Positions 1-6,169 of a stretch of 8,319 nucleotides of DNA are shown here, piece by piece. How positions within the stretch are numbered: the first letter of the stretch is position 1; the number at the start of each line of letters is the position of its first letter. Both the position numbers and the translations under genes were made by a program. This DNA is from Fluviibacter sp964387485 (GTDB lineage: Bacteria > Pseudomonadota > Gammaproteobacteria > Burkholderiales > Rhodocyclaceae), in NCBI GenBank assembly GCA_964387485.1, contig CAYLWV010000069.1:1-8319 (forward strand). Reading direction: 5' to 3'. Below the pieces are notes generated by a model, which saw only the letters and a list, made by a program, of their open reading frames with translations, searched no databases and was not told where the DNA came from.

Positions 1-41
1 CCATGTATCTGCCAATTTTCCAGCTGGGCAATGTGCTTTGA
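1..41 (+). CDS. pilC: C-terminal end of a PilC/GspF-family inner-membrane protein (partial)
   Basis: Only the last 12 codons are present, reading MYLPIFQLGNVL and then TGA at 39-41; the two bases before them fit a preceding alanine codon. An ending of the form (A)MYLPIF-x-LG-x-V is typical of PilC, the polytopic inner-membrane platform protein of type IV pilus assembly, and close to GspF of type II secretion. This segment would be the cytoplasmic tail right after the last transmembrane helix. The call rests on a very short stretch, so PilC versus another GspF-family member is not settled. The usual partner pilD does not follow; a DUF502 gene with its own promoter does, so this looks like the end of a transcription unit, although no clear hairpin terminator is visible. 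Confidence 0.6.
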   Translation, partial: MYLPIFQLGNVL

Positions 42-101
42 ACAACCCGCGTACCGGCAGTGACAAATCGCCTGAAACACCGGTTTTGCGCCGTAGTCCG
101 T

Positions 102-107
102 TATAAT
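102..107 (+). promoter_or_regulatory. Probable sigma70 -10 element for the DUF502-aspS-barstar-nudB unit
   Basis: A perfect TATAAT lies 38 bases before the DUF502 start codon, in the only gap upstream of this gene cluster. A good -35 partner is missing: the hexamer at the ideal 17-bp spacing (79-84, ACCGGT) matches poorly, and TTGCGC at 86-91 is too close. There is no extended -10 TGn either. The promoter may be weak or depend on an activator. The predicted transcription start near 114 falls inside a palindrome. Confidence 0.55.
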
Positions 108-110
108 TAA

Positions 111-122
111 AGGTTTAAACCT
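111..122. repeat. 12-bp perfect palindrome AGGTTTAAACCT at the predicted transcription start
   Basis: The sequence AGGTTTAAACCT equals its own reverse complement. It begins 3 bases after the TATAAT box, so it covers the expected +1 position. With no loop it would not form a stable RNA hairpin; if functional, it is more likely a binding site for a dimeric protein. I do not recognise it as the box of a specific regulator, and a chance palindrome is possible. Confidence 0.4.
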
Positions 123-145
123 ACCTGCCGCAACTCAGCGCACTC

Positions 146-793
146 ATGAAACGCTATTTCATCACCGGTCTGTTGATTTGGGCGCCGCTTGGCATCACGA
201 TCTGGGTGCTTTCTTTCATCCTGGGCATGATGGATCAATCCATCATGCTGCTGCCGGCTGCCTGGCAACCACGCGCCCTACTCGGCTTTCATCTGCCAGG
301 GATCGGCGCGCTGCTCACGCTGCTGGTAGTCTTTGTCACCGGCCTACTGACGGCCAACTTTATCGGCCAGCGCCTGGTTCGCTGGTGGGAAGCCCTGCTG
401 CACCGCATTCCTGTCGTGCGTTCGGTCTATCAGAGCGTCAAACAGATTTCAGACACCGTTTTTTCCCCCTCTGGACAGGCCTTTCGCCAGGCCGTTCTGG
501 TCCAGTATCCTCGCCAGGGTAGCTGGACGATCGGTTTTCTGACCGGCACCCCGGGTGGCGAAATCGCCGAACACCTGGGACAGGATATGGTCAGCCTGTA
601 CGTGCCGACAACGCCGAACCCGACCTCCGGTTTTTTCCTGATGGTGCCTAAAGCCGATGTCGTCGAACTCGACATGTCGGTCGAAGATGCCCTCAAATAT
701 CTCATCTCGATGGGTGTCGTTGCGCCCACCGTGCCGAAAACGCTGACGACGAAGATGGATGCCCAACGGGCAGACACTTATGTCGGCGACTGA
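146..793 (+). CDS. DUF502 family inner-membrane protein
   Basis: This 215-residue protein belongs to the DUF502 (PF04367) family of conserved bacterial membrane proteins, whose biochemical role is not established to my knowledge. Two hydrophobic segments are visible, at about residues 7-28 and 52-72, followed by a soluble C-terminal domain. That domain carries the family's conserved blocks: IPVVRSVYQSVKQ (88-100), YPRQGSWTIGFLTG (121-134) and VPTTPNPTSGFF (153-164). Length and N terminus (MKRYFITGLL) match homologs end to end, which supports the ATG at 146 even though no clear Shine-Dalgarno sequence precedes it. It is the first gene after the promoter at 102-107 and lies 30 nt before aspS, so co-transcription is likely. 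DUF502 genes beside aspS are common in betaproteobacteria, as I recall. Family assignment is secure; function is unknown. Confidence 0.9.
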   Translation: MKRYFITGLLIWAPLGITIWVLSFILGMMDQSIMLLPAAWQPRALLGFHLPGIGALLTLLVVFVTGLLTANFIGQRLVRWWEALLHRIPVVRSVYQSVKQISDTVFSPSGQAFRQAVLVQYPRQGSWTIGFLTGTPGGEIAEHLGQDMVSLYVPTTPNPTSGFFLMVPKADVVELDMSVEDALKYLISMGVVAPTVPKTLTTKMDAQRADTYVGD

Positions 794-823
794 TTTCCAC
801 CCTGAAGAAAAGCAAGATACCTC

Positions 824-2626
824 ATGCGTACTCACTACTGTAGCGACCTCAATCCTTCGCTAAACGAACAGATTGTCACCCTGTGCGGCTGGGCACATCG
901 CCGCCGTGACCATGGTGGCGTGATCTTCATCGACCTGCGTGACCGCAGCGGTCTGGCCCAGGTCGTGTGTGACCCGGATCGTGCCGAGATGTTCAAGATT
1001 GCCGAGGATGTGCGCAACGAGTTCTGCCTCAAGATCACCGGTAAAGTACGCCCGCGTCCGGCCGGCACCGAAAACACGTCACTCGCTTCGGGCGGCATTG
1101 AAGTGCTCTGCCATGAAATCGAAGTACTAAACGCCGCTGTCACCCCCCCATTCCAGGTCGATGAAGAGCACCTCTCAGAAAACGTACGCCTGACCCACCG
1201 CGTCATCGACTTGCGCCGTCCAGCCATGCAGAAAAATCTGCAGCTACGTTATCGCGTGGCGCGCGCTTTCCGCCGCTACCTCGACGACAACGGCTTCATC
1301 GATATCGAAACGCCCATGCTGACCAAATCGACGCCGGAAGGTGCACGTGATTACCTGGTCCCGTCGCGCGTCCATCCAGGCCAGTTCTTCGCCCTGCCAC
1401 AGTCGCCGCAGCTATTCAAGCAGCTGCTCATGGTGGCTGGCTTCGACCGTTACTACCAGATCGTCAAATGCTTCCGCGACGAAGATCTGCGTGCTGATCG
1501 TCAGCCTGAATTCACCCAGGTCGATATCGAAACCTCATTCCTGAGCGAAGAAGAGATCATGGGCCTGATGGAAGGCATGATTCGCTACGTCTTCAAGGAT
1601 GCCATGGATGTAGATCTGCCGAACCCGTTCCCACGGATGAGCTATGCCGAAGCCATGGCCCGTTTTGGTTCGGACAAACCCGACCTGCGCGTCACCCTGG
1701 AACTGACCGACGTGACGGATGCGGTTGCCGATGTCGCCTTCAAGGTATTCAGTGGCCCGGCGACTACCGGCGGACGCGTTGCTGCGATGCGCATTCCGGG
1801 TGGCGCATCCCTGAGCCGTGGCGAGATCGACGAGTACACCAAGTTCGTCGGCATCTATGGTGCCAAGGGTCTCGCCTACATCAAGGTCAATGATGCCAGC
1901 CAGATCAACGAAACCGGCCTGCAATCCCCCATCGTCAAGAACCTGCATGAAACCGCGCTTAAGACCATTATCGAGCGTACCGGCGCACAGAGTGGCGACC
2001 TGATTTTCTTCGGGGCCGACAAGACCAAGGTCGTGAACGATGCCCTCGGCGCCCTGCGCGTCAAGATCGGCCATGAAAAGAACTTCATGACCGGTGTGAC
2101 CTGGGCACCGCTGTGGGTCGTGGACTTCCCGATGTTCGAATACGATGAGGACGACAAGCGCTGGACGGCCTGTCACCACCCGTTCACCAGCCCCAAGGAC
2201 GATCACATCGCCCTGCTGACGACCGATCCGGGCAAGTGCCTGGCCAAGGCCTACGACTTGGCGCTGAATGGCTGGGAAATCGGTGGTGGCTCGGTCCGTA
2301 TCCACCGTGCCGATGTGCAGCAAACGGTGTTTGAAGCACTTGGCATTGGCGAGGAAGAAGCCCAGATCAAATTTGGCTTCCTGCTCGACGCCCTGAAATA
2401 CGGCGCACCGCCGCATGGTGGTCTGGCCTTCGGCCTGGATCGCATTGTCACCATGATGACCGGTGCCGAATCGATCCGTGATGTGATTGCGTTCCCGAAA
2501 ACCCAACGTGCCCAGTGTCTGCTGACCAATGCACCGTCGGATGTTGATGAGAAGCAACTACGCGAACTGCACATCCGTCTGCGCCAACCGGCACCCACCG
2601 ACGCTGCCAAAGCACCGGCGGCCTGA
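824..2626 (+). CDS. aspS: Aspartyl-tRNA synthetase, predicted nondiscriminating (Asp/Asn)
   Basis: This cytoplasmic class IIb synthetase attaches aspartate to tRNA using ATP. The 600 residues match the bacterial AspRS size. In order: an N-terminal OB-fold anticodon-binding domain (about 1-105), the catalytic core from about 130, the bacterial-type insertion (about 290-410), and the rest of the core. Visible signatures are motif 1 around 150-166, motif 2 FRDEDLRADRQPEFTQ (217-232) and motif 3 GLAFGLDR (533-540). The anticodon domain has His30 and Gly81, which line up with His31 and Gly82 of the Pseudomonas aeruginosa enzyme, residues linked to acceptance of both tRNA-Asp and tRNA-Asn. The enzyme may therefore also make Asp-tRNA-Asn for amidation by GatCAB. 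The ATG at 824 fits homologs; the purine-rich stretch upstream is a weak ribosome site. The last ~12 residues are a variable Pro/Ala-rich tail. Confidence 0.97.
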   Translation: MRTHYCSDLNPSLNEQIVTLCGWAHRRRDHGGVIFIDLRDRSGLAQVVCDPDRAEMFKIAEDVRNEFCLKITGKVRPRPAGTENTSLASGGIEVLCHEIEVLNAAVTPPFQVDEEHLSENVRLTHRVIDLRRPAMQKNLQLRYRVARAFRRYLDDNGFIDIETPMLTKSTPEGARDYLVPSRVHPGQFFALPQSPQLFKQLLMVAGFDRYYQIVKCFRDEDLRADRQPEFTQVDIETSFLSEEEIMGLMEGMIRYVFKDAMDVDLPNPFPRMSYAEAMARFGSDKPDLRVTLELTDVTDAVADVAFKVFSGPATTGGRVAAMRIPGGASLSRGEIDEYTKFVGIYGAKGLAYIKVNDASQINETGLQSPIVKNLHETALKTIIERTGAQSGDLIFFGADKTKVVNDALGALRVKIGHEKNFMTGVTWAPLWVVDFPMFEYDEDDKRWTACHHPFTSPKDDHIALLTTDPGKCLAKAYDLALNGWEIGGGSVRIHRADVQQTVFEALGIGEEEAQIKFGFLLDALKYGAPPHGGLAFGLDRIVTMMTGAESIRDVIAFPKTQRAQCLLTNAPSDVDEKQLRELHIRLRQPAPTDAAKAPAA

Positions 2627-2638
2627 CCGAAAGACCGC

Positions 2639-3082
2639 GTGAACCCGGCTGCGTTTGCCCGCCTGCTCGAAGATTTTGAGCGGGCGGGGGTTTACCACCT
2701 GACGCCCGGTGGCATTGAGGCACTCCCCGAGGCCTGCATTCAGGCTGACCTGGAGCTGATACTTGTCCCCCTGCGGGAAACCCCCCGCATGGCCGATGCG
2801 CTGGAGATTCTGACCCGGGCCACCCAGTGTCCAGCGCATGAAGGTGCGCATCTGGATGACCTGTCGGAAATGCTGAGCGACTTCTCGTGGTTACCGGCTA
2901 ACGGCTACGTGCTCCTCGTCGAAGATGCCGACAATCTGATCGCGTCTGACCCCACTGGAGTACAGAAGCTGCTCGAAGCCCTGCAAAGCGCCAGCCATCA
3001 CTGGCAGGGCCAGGAAGTGCCATTCTGGGCCTTTATCGGACTGCGCGGGGATGGCGTGGCCTTGCTCCCCATGATCGGCTGA
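2639..3082 (+). CDS. Barstar-family (ribonuclease inhibitor-like) protein, orphan
   Basis: This 147-residue protein resembles proteobacterial barstar-family (PF01337) proteins found after aspS in betaproteobacteria. The N terminus (MNPAAFARLL, AGVYHL) matches that subgroup and supports the GTG start, 12 nt after the aspS stop; the ribosome site is weak (GAAAGA). The barstar core is GAHLDDLSEML (69-79), DFSWLP (81-86), GYVLLVED (89-96) and VPFWAFIGLR (127-136). Classical Bacillus barstar plugs the barnase active site with Asp39. By my alignment that position is Glu77 here, barstar Asn33 is His71, and Trp38 is Ser76. No secreted ribonuclease is encoded in the window, so a toxin-inhibitor role is unproven. 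Context suggests co-expression with aspS and nudB. The fold call is good; the function is inferred only. Confidence 0.8.
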   Translation: MNPAAFARLLEDFERAGVYHLTPGGIEALPEACIQADLELILVPLRETPRMADALEILTRATQCPAHEGAHLDDLSEMLSDFSWLPANGYVLLVEDADNLIASDPTGVQKLLEALQSASHHWQGQEVPFWAFIGLRGDGVALLPMIG

Positions 3083-3094
3083 TTTCTGCCCCCC

Positions 3095-3544
3095 ATGGCC
3101 ACCGCATACAAACGCCCGGAATCGGTACTGGTGGTCATCCACACCGCCGACTTGCAGGTTTTGTTACTGGAACGCGCCAAGCATCCCGGATACTGGCAAT
3201 CGGTCACCGGTAGCCGCGAATCCGGCGAAAGCTTGATTGAGACCGCCCTGCGTGAAGTCCATGAAGAAACCGGCCTCACCCTGTCAGCAGCCGATCTACA
3301 GGCCTGGCCGGGAGAAAATGTCTACGAGATCATGCCGGAATGGCGACATCGTTATGCGCCCGATGTCACGCACAACAGAGAACATGTTTTTTCCGTGTGC
3401 CTGCCGGCCGTATGCGATATCCGGATGAGCCCCGACGAACATCGCGCCTGGCGCTGGGCGCCCCAAGACGAAGCTGCTGCCGCCTGTTTTTCCGCCAGCA
3501 ATCGTGAGGCAATTCTTGCGCTACCGTTCATTCGCCGGTCATAA
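3095..3544 (+). CDS. nudB: Dihydroneopterin triphosphate diphosphatase (Nudix hydrolase)
   Basis: The predicted product removes pyrophosphate from dihydroneopterin triphosphate, an early step of folate synthesis in the cytoplasm. The 149-residue protein has a complete Nudix box: Gly39, Glu45, then RE-V-x-EE-x-GL at 53-61, where the glutamates bind the catalytic divalent metal. The N-terminal RPESVLVVIHT strand, the segment PGYWQSVTGSRESGE (31-45) and the late block HNREHVFSVCLP (93-104) are characteristic of NudB rather than of general MutT-type proteins. The ATG at 3095 lies 12 nt after the barstar-like gene and is preceded by a C-run instead of a Shine-Dalgarno sequence, which points to coupled translation. 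It is the last gene of the aspS unit; no clear terminator follows, and the argB promoter lies just downstream. A Nudix enzyme with a different substrate cannot be excluded. Confidence 0.88.
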   Translation: MATAYKRPESVLVVIHTADLQVLLLERAKHPGYWQSVTGSRESGESLIETALREVHEETGLTLSAADLQAWPGENVYEIMPEWRHRYAPDVTHNREHVFSVCLPAVCDIRMSPDEHRAWRWAPQDEAAAACFSASNREAILALPFIRRS

Positions 3545-3548
3545 GACT

Positions 3549-3576
3549 TTGCGAAGATGCCCATGCTCGCTACAAT
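3549..3576 (+). promoter_or_regulatory. Predicted sigma70 promoter for argB
   Basis: TTGCGA at 3549-3554 and TACAAT at 3571-3576 are separated by 16 bp, a reasonable sigma70 arrangement. Transcription would begin near 3583, giving a leader of about 36 nt before the argB ATG. The -35 hexamer starts 4 bp after the nudB stop codon, so argB can be expressed apart from the aspS unit, though read-through is possible. Confidence 0.55.
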
Positions 3577-3618
3577 CGCCGCCATCAACACTCCCATTTT
3601 CTGACCGACGGATTTGAT

Positions 3619-4512
3619 ATGACCATCGCTCAACCGCACGAAAACATCGCCCTCGAAGCCAAAGTCCTGGCTGAGGCCCTGCCGTTCCTCAAGCGCTTTC
3701 ATGGTAAAACCATCGTCGTGAAATACGGCGGCAACGCCATGACGGAAGAACGCCTCAAGCAATCATTCGCCAACGATGTGGTGCTACTCAAACTCGTCGG
3801 TCTGAACCCGGTGGTGGTGCACGGCGGTGGCCCGCAAATCGAACAGATGCTCACCCAAGTCGGTAAAAAAGGCGAATTCATTCAGGGTATGCGCGTCACC
3901 GACGCCGAAACCATGCGCATCGTCGAGATGGTGCTGGGCGGCGAGGTGAACAAGGATATCGTTGGCCTGATCAATCAGAACGGCGGCAAAGCCGTGGGAT
4001 TGACGGGCAAAGACGCTGGCCTCATCCGTGCCAAAAAACTCATGCTTCCCAAGCATGGCAGCCCATCGGAATTGCTCGATATTGGTCTGGTTGGCGACAT
4101 CCAGCAGATCGACCCGTCGATCGTGCATCATCTGGTGTCAGGCGCCTTTATTCCGGTCATCGCACCGATTGGCTATGGCCCCGATGGTGAAACCTACAAC
4201 ATCAATGCGGACGTCGTCGCCGGCAAGATGGCCGAAGTACTGGGCGCCGAGAAGCTGGTGCTGCTGACCAACACGCCGGGCGTGCTGGACAAAGCCGGCA
4301 ACCTGCTGACCGGCCTGACACCTCGGGATATTGACGACATGGTCGCCGATGGCACCCTCTCGGGCGGCATGCTGCCGAAGATCTCTTCAGCGCTTGATGC
4401 AGCCCGTAATGGCGTGAAGGGTGTTCACATCATCGACGGCCGCGTACCACACGCCCTGCTGCTGGAAATTCTGACGCAGCACGGGGTTGGCACGATGATC
4501 AAATCCGCCTGA
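3619..4512 (+). CDS. argB: Acetylglutamate kinase, predicted arginine-sensitive type
   Basis: The enzyme phosphorylates N-acetyl-L-glutamate with ATP, the second step of arginine synthesis, in the cytoplasm. All 297 residues align with the amino-acid-kinase family: KYGGNAM (35-41) with the phosphate-binding Lys35, VHGGGPQI (67-74) with the glycine-rich loop, INAD (195-198), LLTNTPGVLD (215-224) and SGGMLPK (248-254). The N terminus adds about 25 residues predicted to form a helix before the first strand. E. coli-type NAGK (about 258 residues, not arginine-inhibited) lacks this; hexameric, feedback-inhibited enzymes such as those of Pseudomonas and Thermotoga have it. Arginine inhibition is therefore likely, by inference. 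Start ATG 3619 follows a weak GGAT ribosome site and fits family length. It has its own promoter, and the next gene starts 17 nt after its stop. Confidence 0.96.
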   Translation: MTIAQPHENIALEAKVLAEALPFLKRFHGKTIVVKYGGNAMTEERLKQSFANDVVLLKLVGLNPVVVHGGGPQIEQMLTQVGKKGEFIQGMRVTDAETMRIVEMVLGGEVNKDIVGLINQNGGKAVGLTGKDAGLIRAKKLMLPKHGSPSELLDIGLVGDIQQIDPSIVHHLVSGAFIPVIAPIGYGPDGETYNINADVVAGKMAEVLGAEKLVLLTNTPGVLDKAGNLLTGLTPRDIDDMVADGTLSGGMLPKISSALDAARNGVKGVHIIDGRVPHALLLEILTQHGVGTMIKSA

Positions 4513-4531
4513 TCACTGGCAGCGCAGTGAT
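4512..4531 (+). repeat. 7-bp inverted repeat linking the argB stop and the HAD-gene start
   Basis: ATCACTG (4512-4518) and CAGTGAT (4525-4531) are perfect reverse complements around a 6-base loop GCAGCG. The left arm begins at the last base of the argB stop codon. The right arm contains the possible GTG start (4527) and the first two bases of the ATG start (4530) of the next gene. In mRNA this would be a compact hairpin over the initiation site. There is no T-run after it, so it is not an intrinsic terminator. Confidence 0.5.
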
Positions 4532-5207
4532 GGCTCAACCGACGGATCGAAAACCCATCTGGGTGTTCGATCTGGATGACACGCTGCACCATGCCACGCC
4601 GCACATCTTCCCGCAGATTAATCGGGCGATGACCGCCTATATCGAGCGCCATCTGGCGCTCGATCATGCCGCAGCGACCGCGCTGCGCCAGCATTACTGG
4701 CAACGTTATGGCGCCACGCTGCTCGGTCTGATTCGCCACCACGGGGTCGATCCGCATCACTTCCTGGACCAGACGCACAATTTCGACGATCTCGGCGCGC
4801 TGATCATCACCGCACCGGCCCTGGCACAAACGCTTAAAGATCTGCCGGGTCGGCGCATCATTTTTTCCAACGCACCGCGTCGCTACACCCATGACATCCT
4901 GCGTCTCACCGGCCTACTGCCGCTATTTGATGCCGTTTACACGGTGGAATCCTTCGGCTTCCAGCCAAAGCCCCTACGCAGCGGCTTTCTGAAGCTACTG
5001 CAAAAAGAAGGCGTCAAGGCCGGTCAATGCATCATGGTCGAAGACAGCCTGGCCAATCTGGTCATGGCCAAACGGCTGGGCATGCACACCCTGTGGGTCA
5101 CGCGCACGCTACGCAACAGCCCGTGGGTGGACCACAAGCTGCGCAGCGTCACGGACTTACGTCATCTGGTGGCTTGGAGCCAGCGCGCGGCCTGTGGTGC
5201 AAAGTAA
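4530..5207 (+). CDS. HAD-superfamily phosphatase, pyrimidine 5'-nucleotidase-like
   Basis: This 225-residue protein is a haloacid-dehalogenase-type phosphatase of the subgroup usually annotated as pyrimidine 5'-nucleotidase (YjjG/Sdt1-like), which would dephosphorylate pyrimidine nucleoside monophosphates in the cytoplasm. Catalytic motifs are all present: motif I FDLDDTL (13-19) with nucleophile Asp14 and acid/base Asp16, motif II FSNAP (112-116), the motif III Lys147 in QPKP, and motif IV VEDSLANL (170-177) with Glu171 and Asp172. The insert between motifs I and II forms an alpha-helical cap; its HYWQRYGATLLGL segment is typical of the group. The ATG at 4530 is preferred over the adjacent GTG at 4527; neither has a clear ribosome site, and a hairpin covers them. 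It probably depends on argB transcription. Its last 46 nt overlap the convergent hemB. The substrate is uncertain. Confidence 0.85.
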   Translation: MAQPTDRKPIWVFDLDDTLHHATPHIFPQINRAMTAYIERHLALDHAAATALRQHYWQRYGATLLGLIRHHGVDPHHFLDQTHNFDDLGALIITAPALAQTLKDLPGRRIIFSNAPRRYTHDILRLTGLLPLFDAVYTVESFGFQPKPLRSGFLKLLQKEGVKAGQCIMVEDSLANLVMAKRLGMHTLWVTRTLRNSPWVDHKLRSVTDLRHLVAWSQRAACGAK

Positions 5208-6169
5208 GTCAGAATCATATCGGCACCGGCACGCTTGAAAGCCAGCAGACTTTCCAGCACAACCTTCTGCTCATCCAGCCAGCCGTTCTGGGCCGCCGCC
5301 TTGAGCATGGCATATTCGCCACTGACCTGATACACGGCGGTCGGCCGCGCAAACTCGTCCTTGATCCGGCGCACGATGTCCAGATAGGGCATCCCCGGTT
5401 TGATCATGACAATGTCCGCCCCTTCGGCCAGATCCAGCGCCACTTCATGCAACGCTTCGTTGGTGTTGGCCGGATCCATCTGATAGGTCATCTTGTTGCC
5501 CTTGCCCAGCTGGCCGGCCGAACCGACGGCATCACGGAACGGGCCGTAGAACGCTGACGCGTATTTAGCGCTATACGCCATGATGCGGGTATTCACGTGA
5601 CCGGCCGTTTCCAGCGCCGCGCGAATGCGACCGATACGACCATCCATCATGTCGGAGGGCGCCACCATATCCACCCCGGCAGCAGCCTGCATGACGGCCT
5701 GCTGCACCAACATGTCGAGCGTGATGTCGTTAAGCACATAACCGTTATCGTCGATGATGCCATCCTGACCATGCGAGGTATAGGGATCAAGCGCCACATC
5801 GGTAATCACGGCCAGGTCGGGGAAACGCGCTTTAACGGCCTTAACCACGCGCGGCACCAACCCCGCCGGATTCGCCGCTTCTCGGCCATCCAGCGTTTTA
5901 AGAGCAACATCAATCACCGGGAAGAGCGCAATCGCGGGAATCCCCAGCGCGACGACCTCCTCCAGGTGGGCCATCAGCGTATCGGGCGAATAGCGATGCA
6001 CACCGGGCATGGAACCGACCGCTTCCTGAACGCCCGTACCTTCCCGCACGAACACGGGATAAATCAGATCATCTACGGTCAGATGATGCTCCCGCACCAG
6101 GCGGCGCGTGGCGTCGTCTACCCGAACCCGACGCGGGCGCACCCACGGAAAACCGGCTTTATTCGTCAT
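5162..6169 (-). CDS. hemB: Delta-aminolevulinic acid dehydratase (porphobilinogen synthase), zinc-ligand-free type
   Basis: HemB condenses two 5-aminolevulinate molecules into porphobilinogen, the first common tetrapyrrole, in the cytoplasm. The 335-residue protein has both Schiff-base lysines, Lys202 in YSAKYASAFYGP and Lys257 in MIKPGMPYLD. The metal loop reads DVALDPYTSHGQDG (124-137): the three cysteines that bind catalytic zinc in E. coli-type enzymes are absent, with Ala126, Asp128 and Asp136 instead. This is the Pseudomonas-like type that uses magnesium rather than active-site zinc. The ATG at 6169 is chosen because homologs begin near it and GGGTAGA lies just upstream; a longer in-frame extension to 6250 would run back inside yihA. 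The start overlaps the yihA end by 11 nt, so translation is probably coupled. The 3' end overlaps the convergent HAD gene. Confidence 0.96.
   Translation of the reverse strand: MTNKAGFPWVRPRRVRVDDATRRLVREHHLTVDDLIYPVFVREGTGVQEAVGSMPGVHRYSPDTLMAHLEEVVALGIPAIALFPVIDVALKTLDGREAANPAGLVPRVVKAVKARFPDLAVITDVALDPYTSHGQDGIIDDNGYVLNDITLDMLVQQAVMQAAAGVDMVAPSDMMDGRIGRIRAALETAGHVNTRIMAYSAKYASAFYGPFRDAVGSAGQLGKGNKMTYQMDPANTNEALHEVALDLAEGADIVMIKPGMPYLDIVRRIKDEFARPTAVYQVSGEYAMLKAAAQNGWLDEQKVVLESLLAFKRAGADMILTYFAPQAARWLQATR

Noticed and set aside
86..107. TTGCGC as -35 partner of the TATAAT at 102-107
   Set aside because: The spacer is only 10 bp, too short for sigma70.
1535..2557. 340-codon open frame on the - strand inside aspS
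   Set aside because: Fully antisense to a well-conserved synthetase gene; its protein shows no recognisable motif and looks like a codon-bias shadow.
2627..3094. Toxin-immunity (barnase-barstar) module around the barstar-like gene
   Set aside because: Neither neighbour is a ribonuclease: upstream is aspS and downstream is a Nudix hydrolase, and the spacing leaves no room for another gene.
5027..5557. 176-codon + strand open frame across the HAD/hemB junction
   Set aside because: Lies in another frame of HAD and antisense to hemB, with low-complexity translation and no family resemblance.
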